A DNA stretch of 56,033 bases from an uncultured Rhizobiaceae group bacterium (GCA_938044775.1 CALIOE010000003.1:1-56033); one strand, 5' to 3'. Counted from the stretch's first letter, positions 27,015 through 35,702 are shown. Translations and numbers: made by a program. Notes: generated from the sequence alone by a model not told the origin.

Positions 27015-28358
27015 TCAGCTCCAGGGATAGGGGCTGTTGGAGACCGGGTGCAGATTACCTTTTTCGAACCGATCAAACCGAAACGGTTCCAGCAGGTCCT
27101 GTTTATCACCGAGCACTTCGTCGGCTATCAGATGCCCCACTCCGATCATCTTCCAGCCATGGTTTGAATCAGCGATGACGGCGACATTCTCGCGAAAATG
27201 ATCGAAGACCGGAAAACTGTCCGGTGTAAAGCAACCGATCCCACCTGACGGCTCCTTGTGATACTTCGGCATCGTGCCCTCAAACCTCTTTTGACAATGG
27301 GCCAGAGCCGACACCCACATGTGAGCAAATCCGGCAGACGAAACGAATTCCGGGCTCGAAGGTCCATAGGGGTCGATTGCAACCTCGTCGACCGGCGTCT
27401 CTACTTTGTATGGAGACGCGCCGCCCTGGACGCCGCCAAAATGCCAGTCCGGCTTATAGTAGATGCCCCACATCTCATCCGTGATCTTTGACCCGTCCAC
27501 AGTTGAGAAAAGCGGTGCATCCGTGTCGACATGGATTACCGGCGGCACTTCGCCATCGTTGGTTTTCATCATATCGGGGTCAACTTTCAGAACACCTTCC
27601 TCAAGCTGCCAGTAACGCCACATGTCCACATCCTCATGCGTGTCTCCCTGCAGATCCTTGAGGGTGATTTTCTTTGGCATATCGAGCATGTCCCAGAAAT
27701 CCCGCGCCCATGGTCCGGCTCCGATGATGACTTGATCGCATTCAATAGAGCCCTTGTCGGTTTCAACCATCCTGATCGCGCTGGAGCCACTTTCGGATTT
27801 CAGGCCCTTTACTTCGACGCCCGTCAGGATGCGGACACCGAGAGCCTCAATTTTATCCGCCAATGCGTACATGGTCTTGGTCTGATTTGAATACCCGCCG
27901 CGCTTTTCGTGCAGAACCGAGGTGATGCCCCTGGCCTGCCAATCGTCAAAAATGCCGCGCATGTAATGGGTAGATTGTTGTTCGCCCTCGATGAATTCAC
28001 TTTCATATCCGATCGCCTGCTGTTGCTCGTAGATCGAACGAACATCCTCACGCATCGAATCCGAGGAAATCTGCATGTAGCCAACCGGGTGGTAAGACAG
28101 GCCGGCCGGATCGCTTTCCCAGACATCGACTGAATGCGCCATCAATTTACGCATGGCAGGCTGAAAGTAGTTGTTTCGCACCACGCCACATGCAATGCCG
28201 CTGGCGCCTGCAGCAATGCTGGTTTTGTCGAGCACCAGAATGTCTTCGCCACCGCCCTTGCCTGTCTCCTTGAGACGTTGGGCAAGCCGCCAGGCACTGG
28301 ACAGTCCGTGAATGCCGGCACCGATGATGATGTATTTGGATTGTGTCGGGAAAGACAT
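27015..28358 (-). CDS. FAD-dependent oxidoreductase (DAO family), mgd-operon associated
   Basis: The 447-residue protein starts with IIIGAGIHGLSSAWRLA (FAD site) and ends with ADSNHGWKMIGVGH, the DAO-family C-terminal pattern. Mid-protein, SGIACGVVRNNYFQPAMRKL resembles the segment following the FAD site in sarcosine-oxidase beta. It is first in the operon that continues with mgdABCD, 12 bp upstream of mgdA, and diverges from the GlxA regulator. A function in oxidative demethylation of another methylated amino compound is likely; the exact substrate is unknown. Confidence 0.75.
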   Translation of the reverse strand: MSFPTQSKYIIIGAGIHGLSSAWRLAQRLKETGKGGGEDILVLDKTSIAAGASGIACGVVRNNYFQPAMRKLMAHSVDVWESDPAGLSYHPVGYMQISSDSMREDVRSIYEQQQAIGYESEFIEGEQQSTHYMRGIFDDWQARGITSVLHEKRGGYSNQTKTMYALADKIEALGVRILTGVEVKGLKSESGSSAIRMVETDKGSIECDQVIIGAGPWARDFWDMLDMPKKITLKDLQGDTHEDVDMWRYWQLEEGVLKVDPDMMKTNDGEVPPVIHVDTDAPLFSTVDGSKITDEMWGIYYKPDWHFGGVQGGASPYKVETPVDEVAIDPYGPSSPEFVSSAGFAHMWVSALAHCQKRFEGTMPKYHKEPSGGIGCFTPDSFPVFDHFRENVAVIADSNHGWKMIGVGHLIADEVLGDKQDLLEPFRFDRFEKGNLHPVSNSPYPWS

Positions 28359-28450
28359 CGCTCAGATCCTCCACTGCAAGAACTCCAGCTTCGATGACCA
28401 GCTCCAGTTCTTAAACAACAGATCAGACAGATCAAACAACAGAATGGACA

Positions 28451-28470
28451 TATTGGTCTGTATTGGTCTA
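28451..28470. promoter_or_regulatory. tandem TATTGGTCT repeats between mgd operon and glxA-type regulator
   Basis: TATTGGTCT occurs twice exactly (28451-28459 and 28461-28469), a 10-bp period; read on the minus strand the core is AGACCAATA, the same ACCAAT half-site as upstream of tdm, gmaS and the others. A weaker copy, ATGG, lies 9-10 bp further up at 28445. The element ends 12 bp before the regulator's ATG, implying autoregulation, and is 93 bp from the FAD oxidoreductase start on the other side. Confidence 0.6.
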
Positions 28471-28481
28471 ATTCCTGACTG

Positions 28482-29438
28482 ATGGATCGACCAATTCGCA
28501 ACTTCGGCTTTCTTTTGGTTCCAGGCTTTTCCCTGGTTGCCCTTTCCTGCGCGATCGATGTCCTGCGGGCTGCAAATGTTGAAGATATGATTGCCGACTT
28601 TCGCTGGACGTTACTGGGGCAAAATGACGACAGCGTCAGCTCATCCAGCGGCATTCCTCTCCCCTGCAAAAGTTTCGAGTCGAGCGGGGAATTTGACGCG
28701 ATCGTCGTCTGTGGTGGGGAACGCACTCATTTGTTTAGGGCGGCCCGACTTGAGCAATGGCTCAAGGACGAAGCGAGAAATTCAACAATGGTCGGCTCAA
28801 TTTCAGACGGAGCCTATCTGGTTGCCCAAGCCGGGCTCTTTGAAAACTCGCGATCCACCATCCACTGGAAGTGTCAAAGTGGTTACAGAGAGCGATTTCC
28901 AGATTTGGATGTTCGCATGTCGATCCTGGAAATTGATGGCAATCGTTTTTCTTGCGCCGGCGGAACGGCAAGTCTCGACCTGATGCTGCAATTCGTTGCC
29001 AGACTTCTTGGCCCGGAAGCCGTTGGGAAAATTGCCGACAACTATTTCCATGACGTGATTCGAGACGAGGATCAGGTCCAGCATGTTGCGAGCGCCTTCC
29101 GGTTTGCGGCACGAAGCAGGATCCTTTCCGAGGCATTGTTGATCATGGAGTCCGAGCTGGAAAATCCAATTCCCGTCGCGGAAATTTCCGAGCGTTTGGA
29201 GGTTTCGCATCGTCAACTTGACCGCTTATTCAGGCGTCACCTCAACACCTCACCTGCCAGTCACTACCGCGAAATGCGCCTCATACGCGCAAGCGGATTA
29301 TTGAAGCAGACTGAATTGAGCGTGGGCGAGATTGCCCTTGGGTGCGGATTTCAAAGCGCTTCTCATCTGGGAAAATTTTTCAAGCGGAAGTATCAGGAAA
29401 CGCCGCTGCAACACCGGCGCATCGATTGGGAGGCCTGA
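28482..29438 (+). CDS. GlxA family transcriptional regulator (DJ-1/PfpI + AraC-type HTH)
   Basis: The 318-residue protein has an N-terminal DJ-1/PfpI ligand-sensing domain (about 9-180; FGFLLVPGFSLVALSCAIDVLR, then a VVCGG loop) and an AraC-type double HTH (about 215-315; AEISERLEVSHRQLDRLFRR and VGEIALGCGFQSASHLGKFF). No Shine-Dalgarno sequence precedes the ATG. It lies divergently next to the mgd operon, and an ACCAAT direct repeat sits in the shared promoter region. It is the likely regulator of the methylamine genes, acting as activator; the ligand is unknown. Confidence 0.88.
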   Translation: MDRPIRNFGFLLVPGFSLVALSCAIDVLRAANVEDMIADFRWTLLGQNDDSVSSSSGIPLPCKSFESSGEFDAIVVCGGERTHLFRAARLEQWLKDEARNSTMVGSISDGAYLVAQAGLFENSRSTIHWKCQSGYRERFPDLDVRMSILEIDGNRFSCAGGTASLDLMLQFVARLLGPEAVGKIADNYFHDVIRDEDQVQHVASAFRFAARSRILSEALLIMESELENPIPVAEISERLEVSHRQLDRLFRRHLNTSPASHYREMRLIRASGLLKQTELSVGEIALGCGFQSASHLGKFFKRKYQETPLQHRRIDWEA

Positions 29439-29510
29439 CTTGCGATCATGTGGGAAATCGCTGGTCGACTTCAGTTCGCAGGCTGGTCAACTTGCAGGCG
29501 CAGTGATTAT

Positions 29511-29531
29511 ATACCAATTACAAACCAATTT
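29511..29531. promoter_or_regulatory. phased ACCAAT repeat upstream of the 29657 gene
   Basis: ATACCAATT and AACCAATTT have CC positions at 29514 and 29525, an 11-bp period, with a weak third copy (TCCAG) at 29535. It lies in a 218-bp gap after the regulator and 126 bp before the next gene. The match to the elements upstream of tdm and gmaS places the next gene in the same regulon. Confidence 0.5.
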
Positions 29532-29656
29532 GATCCAGAGGCTGCAACTGCCGGCCACGAGGCCTGTTTGAAATCGGCACCAGCACTGGACGAAGCTGCG
29601 ACAAGCATTCAGCGCTGAGCCGTCAAGGCGCTGCCCTGATCAATACCACTCAATCC

Positions 29657-30244
29657 GTGAGCTCACTCATGCTACCCAATCAATATTGTGACCATTTTCT
29701 AACCTGGCAATGCCGCATCCGTCAGATCGCGATGCGGGAAGATGGTGGCCGTCCCAGCTCCGGTATGCGCCCCCGTGTGCTGGATGGCGCCGGCAACGAG
29801 TTATCGCCGGGCATTGTCGTTCTCATCATTCGTGAGAATCCCACCGAGTCGACGGAGTTCCTCAAATTTCAGGTTCAGAAACACAACGACCCGCAGGATG
29901 TTTACAAGAAGTCACTGACATTCCTGCAGTCAACACATTACCACCGCGCTATTGAGTTCTCAGATGAAATGACGGGTCTCTTTTCCACAGACTCGGATTT
30001 GGTCAATCGATTGCTTATTGAGGGCAAGTGTGCGTTGGCGTTCAGTCAGTTCAACCAAAGTTACACGATCCCCTGCAGGATCAGAACTTTGTCCGAAACT
30101 GAGAGCGGGTATCAGGCGACGCTTTGGCACAATCGGGTCTTCAACCCTAACATTGGCGACAACATCCAGATCGTCGGATTTCAACCAGACTGGGACGAGG
30201 CTGTTGCTCTGCTGGATCGCACCGCAAATGCCGGTCAAGCCTGA
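29657..30244 (+). CDS. conserved protein of unknown function, methylamine-regulon associated
   Basis: The 195-residue soluble protein starts MSSLMLPNQYCDHFLTWQCRIRQ and has a PDW-containing C-terminal section (FNPNIGDNIQIVGFQPDWD). Similar proteins are recalled next to methylamine and sarcosine genes in alphaproteobacteria, but no function is known. ATG 29669 is an alternative to the GTG start. The gene lies between the GlxA regulator and the glutamate-synthase-type genes, and its promoter region has the ACCAAT repeat, which points to a role in methylamine use, perhaps in assembly or regulation of the NMG enzymes. Confidence 0.75.
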   Translation: MSSLMLPNQYCDHFLTWQCRIRQIAMREDGGRPSSGMRPRVLDGAGNELSPGIVVLIIRENPTESTEFLKFQVQKHNDPQDVYKKSLTFLQSTHYHRAIEFSDEMTGLFSTDSDLVNRLLIEGKCALAFSQFNQSYTIPCRIRTLSETESGYQATLWHNRVFNPNIGDNIQIVGFQPDWDEAVALLDRTANAGQA

Positions 30245-30477
30245 CCATTGCTGACATTGAAGCAAGGCCCGGCTTGCAATCTGACACGGGTTGTCTGAGC
30301 GGCTGTTTTGACCAGGCGCAGAAGAACCTTGAATTCCACACCGGTGCGCAGGGACACGACGGCATTGGCCGCTGCGCTGCGCAAGTCTGCACTGCTCGTT
30401 AATGTGATCAAACCCGCACCAGGAACCCGTTGATCGCCCTCAACCGACAGCTATGTTCCTGGGTTCCGGACACCCTG

Positions 30478-30888
30478 TCAGAACTTTCGGTAAGCCTTGT
30501 TCAGCTGCACCATTGGATGATCAGGCGACATCTGGAACTTGATCAAAAGCTCACGCGCGATCATGTCCCGGTCCTGCTGATTGTCCGGAAGATCATAGGA
30601 GTCTGGTATCGCAACCCAGCCGTTGATGTTGCGATCAAAGACCGCCGGCTTGCCGTCATCGTAGCCCATGTGAACGTCTTCCAGCCAGTTGAGATCCTCC
30701 CAACCCATGAACTCGATATAGCCCTTTAGAAAATCCGTAAGCCGATCGTAGTCCGGCAACAGGTTCACGTCGTAGCGATATCCAATGTGTTGTCCGATGA
30801 TCTGCTCGCGCTCGGAATCGATGCCACCTCCCTTCAGGAAGTGGTCGACATCTTCGATATCGGCGCCCTTGTAGCTTGTTCCAGCCAT
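30478..30888 (-). CDS. small conserved protein downstream of mgsC, unknown function
   Basis: The 136-residue acidic protein (MAGTSYKGADIEDVDHFLKG...) has no recognisable domain. An aromatic-rich central part, FMGWEDLNWLEDVHMGYDDG, and a tail, QMSPDHPMVQLNKAYRKF, stand out. AAGGGAG lies 9 bp before the ATG, 14 bp after mgsC, so it is the last gene of the gmaS-mgsABC operon. It is probably an accessory factor or extra subunit of N-methylglutamate synthase. The 233-bp space to the convergent gene at 30244 shows no clear terminator. Confidence 0.75.
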   Translation of the reverse strand: MAGTSYKGADIEDVDHFLKGGGIDSEREQIIGQHIGYRYDVNLLPDYDRLTDFLKGYIEFMGWEDLNWLEDVHMGYDDGKPAVFDRNINGWVAIPDSYDLPDNQQDRDMIARELLIKFQMSPDHPMVQLNKAYRKF

Positions 30889-30902
30889 CCTGTCCGTCTC
30901 CC

Positions 30903-32276
30903 TTAAATGTGGTGATAGTCGTCAACGCCGACCGTGTATTCAGTGCCGGCCAGAGGCACTTGCGCGATGGCAGAGGCCTCCATAGTCAACGCAGCCAGGT
31001 CTTCCGGCTCCAGGCTATGAATATTGGTTTTGCCGCATGCACGAGCCATCATCTGAGCTTCCATCGTTAATGTGTGCAGGAAGTTGTAAACCCGTTCGGC
31101 ACCCTCGTCCGGATCAAGCCGTTTGCGCAGCTCCGGATCCTGTGTCGCAACACCAACGGGACAGCGCCCCGTGTGACAGTGGTAGCATTCCCCGGCCTCA
31201 ACGCCCATTTCAGATGGATAGTCGGCCTCGGGGATGTCTTTGTTGCAGTTCAAGGCCATCATGGATGAATGCCCGATCGCAATGGCGTCGGCGCCCAGCG
31301 CCAGCGCCTTAGCGATGTCACCACCGTTACGGATGCCGCCGGCATAGACGAGTGTAATTTCGCCACGCTTGCCAATGTCATCAATTGCGCGTCGTGCCTG
31401 ACGGATTGCCGCCATTCCCGGCACTCCGGTTTCTTCGGTCGCAAGATGCGGTCCGGCACCGGTGCCACCCTCCATCCCGTCGATGTAAATCGAATCCGGG
31501 TCGCATTTCGCAGCCATGCGGACGTCATCATAAACGCGAGCGGCACCAAGTTTCAGCTGGATCGGGATCTGCCAGTCCGTTGCTTCGCGGATTTCCTGAA
31601 TCTTGAGCGCCAGGTCGTCCGGACCCAACCAGTCAGGATGGCGGGCCGGTGACCGTTGATCAATTCCGGCAGGCAGTGAACGCATCTCCGCGACCTGATC
31701 GGTCACCTTTTGCCCCATCAGGTGCCCGCCGAGTCCGACCTTGCAGCCTTGTCCGATGAAAAACTCGCAGCCATCAGCCAGTTGAAGGTGATGTGGGTTG
31801 AACCCGTACCGCGACTGGATGCACTGGTAAAACCATTTGGATGAGTAGCGGCGTTCGTCGGGGATCATGCCCCCTTCCCCGGAACATGTCGCCGATCCGG
31901 CCATGGTGGCACCACGCGCAAGAGCGGTTTTTGCCTCGAACGATAGAGCCCCAAAGCTCATGCCGGTAATGTAAACCGGGATATCGAGTTCGATGGGCCG
32001 CTTTGCCCGCGGGCCAATGACCGTCTTGGTCAGGCACTTTTCGCGGTAACCTTCGATGACAAACCGGGTCAGCGTGCCAGGCAGAAAGGTCAAGTCATCC
32101 CAGTGGGGGATTTTTTTGAACAGGGAAAAACCACGCATGCGGTAGCGTCCGAGTTCCGACTTGATGTGGATATCGTTCATCACTTCGGGAGTGAAAACCG
32201 AGGACGAGCCGAGCTTGTATTTCTTCTCAGCCTGCAGCTTGGAGAAACCCGTCTCTTTCTTTGATTTTTCGAGCAT
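30903..32276 (-). CDS. mgsC: N-methylglutamate synthase subunit C (FMN-binding glutamate-synthase domain)
   Basis: The 457-residue protein matches the glutamate-synthase central FMN domain: VYITGMSFGALS, GEGG after SATCS, a phosphate-binding VYAGGIRNGGDIAKALALGADAIAIG loop and the ECYHCHTGRCPVGVAT cysteine cluster for an iron-sulfur centre. In the NMG pathway it makes N-methylglutamate from gamma-glutamylmethylamide or methylamine and glutamate/2-oxoglutarate, with MgsA and MgsB. Gene order gmaS-mgsA-mgsB-mgsC follows the known operons. Confidence 0.88.
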   Translation of the reverse strand: MLEKSKKETGFSKLQAEKKYKLGSSSVFTPEVMNDIHIKSELGRYRMRGFSLFKKIPHWDDLTFLPGTLTRFVIEGYREKCLTKTVIGPRAKRPIELDIPVYITGMSFGALSFEAKTALARGATMAGSATCSGEGGMIPDERRYSSKWFYQCIQSRYGFNPHHLQLADGCEFFIGQGCKVGLGGHLMGQKVTDQVAEMRSLPAGIDQRSPARHPDWLGPDDLALKIQEIREATDWQIPIQLKLGAARVYDDVRMAAKCDPDSIYIDGMEGGTGAGPHLATEETGVPGMAAIRQARRAIDDIGKRGEITLVYAGGIRNGGDIAKALALGADAIAIGHSSMMALNCNKDIPEADYPSEMGVEAGECYHCHTGRCPVGVATQDPELRKRLDPDEGAERVYNFLHTLTMEAQMMARACGKTNIHSLEPEDLAALTMEASAIAQVPLAGTEYTVGVDDYHHI

Positions 32277-32315
32277 CTAAGTGCCTTTCTTAAATTGAGC
32301 CTGGGAAACCGGCAC

Positions 32316-33164
32316 CTACAGGACCAGCTTCTTCTCCGACGGTTCGAGGTTGTCGTAGCTCCACAGCTGCTTGCCGGCGACAATCTTGGTGAAGTGATCT
32401 ACGCCGCTTTTTGGCATCATTTCGTATTGCGTGAGCTTGCGGGTGAGCCAGGCCTTGTCCAGATCCGTGAGATCTGCGGGCACTGCATCGACGCCCAGAT
32501 CCTTGATCTCGCCGCCAACATAGATGGTGCCGTCATACATCGAGTCACCAAGATTCTTGCCGGCGTTGCCGCACACCACCATGCGGCCACGCTGCATCAT
32601 AAATCCGGAAAACGCACCGGTGTCGCCACCAACGAGAATGGTTCCTCCTTTTTGGTCGATACCGGTGCGTGAGCCGACTGAACCCTTACAAACCAAGTCG
32701 CCGCCGCGAATGGCCGCCCCGAAGGTTGAGCCCGCATTCTTCTCAACCACGCAAACGCCAGCCATCATGTTTTCGCCAAACGACCAGCCAACGCGGCCGG
32801 AAATGCGTACCATGGGGCCATCCAGCAACCCACAGCCGAAATAGCCAAGCGAGCCGTTCACGATGAAGTTCATCCGGTGGAGAATGCCGACAATGATCGA
32901 GTGTTTTGCGCCCGGATTATCAAGCACGACCGTGCCATGTCCGGACTTTATCAGTTCGCGAATCTCCCCATTGATTTCGGTGGCTTCCTTGCCCTCGCAA
33001 TCCACGGAGCCGCGCTTGTTGAAATCCACATCCGGAGCGAATGCATAGGCAAAGCCGCCCTCGTTTTCGAGCGAAAACATGGTCTTGATGTCGCGGCCCT
33101 TGAGCGGTTCGGTATGGAGTCCCATTTCATGGCCGATGTCGGTCGAAGTGTTCACGCCTGCCAT
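32316..33164 (-). CDS. mgsB: N-methylglutamate synthase subunit B (GXGXG beta-helix domain)
   Basis: The 282-residue product corresponds to the C-terminal beta-helix domain of glutamate synthase large subunit: repeated G-x-x-G/GxG turns as in NGSLGYFGCG, GRVGWSFGENMMAG, VCKGSVGSRTG and GDTGAFSGFMMQ. This part shapes the enzyme's ammonia tunnel region and supports the other two subunits. The ATG overlaps the mgsA stop by 13 bp. Here the three glutamate-synthase domains are separate genes, as in NMG clusters. Confidence 0.85.
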   Translation of the reverse strand: MAGVNTSTDIGHEMGLHTEPLKGRDIKTMFSLENEGGFAYAFAPDVDFNKRGSVDCEGKEATEINGEIRELIKSGHGTVVLDNPGAKHSIIVGILHRMNFIVNGSLGYFGCGLLDGPMVRISGRVGWSFGENMMAGVCVVEKNAGSTFGAAIRGGDLVCKGSVGSRTGIDQKGGTILVGGDTGAFSGFMMQRGRMVVCGNAGKNLGDSMYDGTIYVGGEIKDLGVDAVPADLTDLDKAWLTRKLTQYEMMPKSGVDHFTKIVAGKQLWSYDNLEPSEKKLVL

Positions 33165-34087
33165 ACTCTTACCTCCTCATCATAGGGGTCCCAGGTGTCG
33201 ATCTCGTGTGGAATTATGGCGCGGATGGCGACTTCTTCGGACGCCAGGGCCACCATGTCGTCGCTCTCGTACAGAACCATGGGCTTTGCCGCCATGGAAT
33301 CCTTTGCCATGCCGAGCTCGTCTTTGGTGGTCACGAGGTATGTGAACACGCCATCGATCTCATCAATAGATTTTTTGAGCGTCTCCTCAAGAGTATGCCC
33401 CTTTTCCAAATGGGTCGCGACATAGACAGCAAGCAGTTCGGAATCGCAGTTGGAAACAAACCGCTGACCTTCCCGCTCGAACTGCCGACGCATCAGCCAG
33501 TAGTTTGTAATCTGACCATTATGGACCACAGCTATGTCGTTGTAGGGGTAAGCCCAATACGGATGTGCCGATCGGATATCGACGTCAGACTCAGTCGCCA
33601 TGCGGGTATGACCGATACCGTGGGTGCCGGTAAAATCGCCTAGACCATACGCTCCAGACACGACAGACGCGTCGCCGAGGTCCTTTATGAGCTCAAGCCC
33701 GGAGCCGATTGAGAGAATTTCAGCGCCATCAATGTCTTCCACATGATCGGCCAGAACTTTCATATCACCATCATATTGGATGACATATCGAAAGGCGTAC
33801 TCAGTGGCGTCTTCGAGTTCTGATACCTTGACGCCTAACGTCTTCAAAGTCTGATTAACAGCGTCTTTGCGACGTCTGATTTCTTCATGAATTTTCAAGG
33901 CACCGTCCAGATCTTCCTGTTCAGCAACCTTGAAACGCAAGATAAAGGTATTTTTCTCTGGTTCGCCATAGATGGCAAAACCGGTCGAATCCGGCCCCCG
34001 GTGTTTCAGCGCCTGCAACATGCTGGTCATCTCCTGACCAACGTTGCTTTTGCCTTTCCGGTGTATCAGCCCTGCTATTCCGCACAT
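33152..34087 (-). CDS. mgsA: N-methylglutamate synthase subunit A (class II glutamine amidotransferase)
   Basis: The 311-residue Ntn-type amidotransferase domain starts MCGIAGLIHR, so Cys2 becomes the N-terminal nucleophile after Met removal; this decides for ATG 34087 although an ATG two codons upstream (34093) has the nearer AGGAG ribosome site. Further hallmarks are LKHRGPDSTG, GIGHTRMATESD and NGQITNY. It releases the gamma-amide or methylamide nitrogen of its glutamyl substrate for the MgsC reaction. Confidence 0.85.
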   Translation of the reverse strand: MCGIAGLIHRKGKSNVGQEMTSMLQALKHRGPDSTGFAIYGEPEKNTFILRFKVAEQEDLDGALKIHEEIRRRKDAVNQTLKTLGVKVSELEDATEYAFRYVIQYDGDMKVLADHVEDIDGAEILSIGSGLELIKDLGDASVVSGAYGLGDFTGTHGIGHTRMATESDVDIRSAHPYWAYPYNDIAVVHNGQITNYWLMRRQFEREGQRFVSNCDSELLAVYVATHLEKGHTLEETLKKSIDEIDGVFTYLVTTKDELGMAKDSMAAKPMVLYESDDMVALASEEVAIRAIIPHEIDTWDPYDEEVRVWQA

Positions 34088-34163
34088 GGGCATAATTCTC
34101 CTGTTGAGTGGTTTGCCAGCGGATCGATACCCACCGGTGGTAATCTGTTGGGAAGGCCTTCGC

Positions 34164-35639
34164 TTACGGCAAGCATTCCATATAGGTTTCGTTGTCCCAG
34201 TCGGTCACTGTCGACATGAACCGAGCGTACTCATCGTGCTTGTACTCGTGGTACAGGCGGTACATCTCACCCGGTAAACCGCGACGAACAACCTCGCTTC
34301 CCTCCAGGTGGACCAACGCTTCACCCAACGACATCGGCAACTTCTTGACCTGTTTGCCCTCTTTAATTGCCTCGTAGATATTGCGTTCTTCTGGAGCGCC
34401 CGGGTCGAGTTCATTGTCTATTCCATCGTCCATGGCTGCGAGCAGCGTCGAGCCCATCAGATACGGATTCACCATCGAATCGACGGAACGATATTCGAAT
34501 CGACCGGGCGCTGAAACGCGCAGTCCGGTTGTCCGGTTCTGGAATCCCCAGTCAGCAAAGACCGGTGCCCAAAACCCGGTATCCCACAAACGGCGGTACG
34601 AATTTACCGTCGAGCAGCCAACAGCAGTCAGCGCTTGCAGATGATGCACCACACCCCCGATAGCCTTCAGCCCCTCTGCACCCGGCATCTGCGGATCATC
34701 GTCATCAGGCATGAAGGTGTTTTCGCCACCCCTGACATACATGTAGTTGTCAGCCATGCCTGGAAGGTCGTCCCGATCGTTGCCGCACTTGACGAACTCG
34801 TCATCACCACCGCGCCAGAGCGACATGTTGTGATGGCATCCAGAGGCGGACACGCCCATAAAGGGTTTGGTCATGAAACAGGCAAAGATGCCATTTTCAC
34901 GGGCCACCTGCGCACAGATCTGGCGATAGGTCGTGAGACGGTCCGCGTTGCGCAGTACGTCATCAAACATCCAGTTCAGTTCAAGCTGTCCCGGCGCATC
35001 CTCGTGGTCGCCCTGAATCATATCAAGACCCATCTGGCGTGCGTAGCGGATCACCTGCATGGAAACCGGGCGAAGGGATTCGAACTGGTCGATGTGATAG
35101 CAATACGGCTTGGAGTAGCCGTCTTTGGGCTTTCCATTCTCATCGTATTTCAGCCACATCATCTCCGGCTCGGTGCCGATGCGCAGCTGCGTGCCGTGTT
35201 TCTTCTGAAAATCAGCGTGCATCCGTCGCAGATTGCCGCGGCAATCCGATGTCAGGAACCCGCCTGGATCCTCTTTTTCCTCGCGGTTTCGAAACAGCGT
35301 GCAGTAAAAGCGACCAATGGTCGGCGCCCAAGGCAATTGCATGAAGGTCTCAGGTTCCGGGATGCCCACCAGTTCCGCAGCCTCGGGGCCATAGCCCAGA
35401 TACTCGCCTGCCCGGTTGGTGAACAGATTAACGGTGGCACCATAGACAAGCTGGAAGCCTTTCATGGCAACGCTTTCCCAGTGATCGGCCGGGATGCCCT
35501 TGCCCATAATTTTTCCAGTGACGGAAACAAACTGCAAATAGAGATATTCTATTCCCTTTGCATCAATCATCTCACGCACTTGTTTGATCTTTTCAGCGCG
35601 CCCGGGCGCTTCAACAAATCCTTCGAGGTCCGTAGCCAT
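34164..35639 (-). CDS. gmaS: gamma-glutamylmethylamide synthetase (glutamine-synthetase-like)
   Basis: The 491-residue glutamine-synthetase fold protein has metal and ATP/glutamate residues in RIGTEPEMMWLKYDENG, QGDHEDAPGQLELNW (GQxExN motif), CHHNMSLW with the conserved His and RFEYRSVDSMVNPYL. In the NMG pathway it makes gamma-glutamylmethylamide from glutamate, methylamine and ATP. The following mgsABC genes on the same strand and the GlxA-type repeat in front support gmaS over a plain glutamine synthetase. Close homologues named GlnT would look alike. Confidence 0.88.
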   Translation of the reverse strand: MATDLEGFVEAPGRAEKIKQVREMIDAKGIEYLYLQFVSVTGKIMGKGIPADHWESVAMKGFQLVYGATVNLFTNRAGEYLGYGPEAAELVGIPEPETFMQLPWAPTIGRFYCTLFRNREEKEDPGGFLTSDCRGNLRRMHADFQKKHGTQLRIGTEPEMMWLKYDENGKPKDGYSKPYCYHIDQFESLRPVSMQVIRYARQMGLDMIQGDHEDAPGQLELNWMFDDVLRNADRLTTYRQICAQVARENGIFACFMTKPFMGVSASGCHHNMSLWRGGDDEFVKCGNDRDDLPGMADNYMYVRGGENTFMPDDDDPQMPGAEGLKAIGGVVHHLQALTAVGCSTVNSYRRLWDTGFWAPVFADWGFQNRTTGLRVSAPGRFEYRSVDSMVNPYLMGSTLLAAMDDGIDNELDPGAPEERNIYEAIKEGKQVKKLPMSLGEALVHLEGSEVVRRGLPGEMYRLYHEYKHDEYARFMSTVTDWDNETYMECLP

Positions 35640-35671
35640 ATTTCGAATTCTCTCCCGGTAATCCTTGCACA

Positions 35672-35702
35672 GACCATTAGCCTACCAATAGCATACCAAT
35701 TT
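35672..35702. promoter_or_regulatory. three ACCAAT half-sites upstream of gmaS
   Basis: AGACCATT, CTACCAAT and ATACCAAT begin their CC at 35674, 35685 and 35696, exactly 11 bp apart. The last ends 33 bp before the gmaS start codon. This is the best-preserved three-copy form of the element shared by the methylamine promoters in the window. Confidence 0.6.

Noticed and set aside
28451-28470. ACCAAT repeats as GntR operators
   Set aside because: GntR/FadR proteins bind inverted repeats; these are direct repeats, which fit an AraC-type protein better.
30235-30450. Minus-strand non-ATG frame of about 70 codons between the 29657 and 30478 genes
   Set aside because: It has no plausible start codon or ribosome site and no recognisable family; chance is likely.
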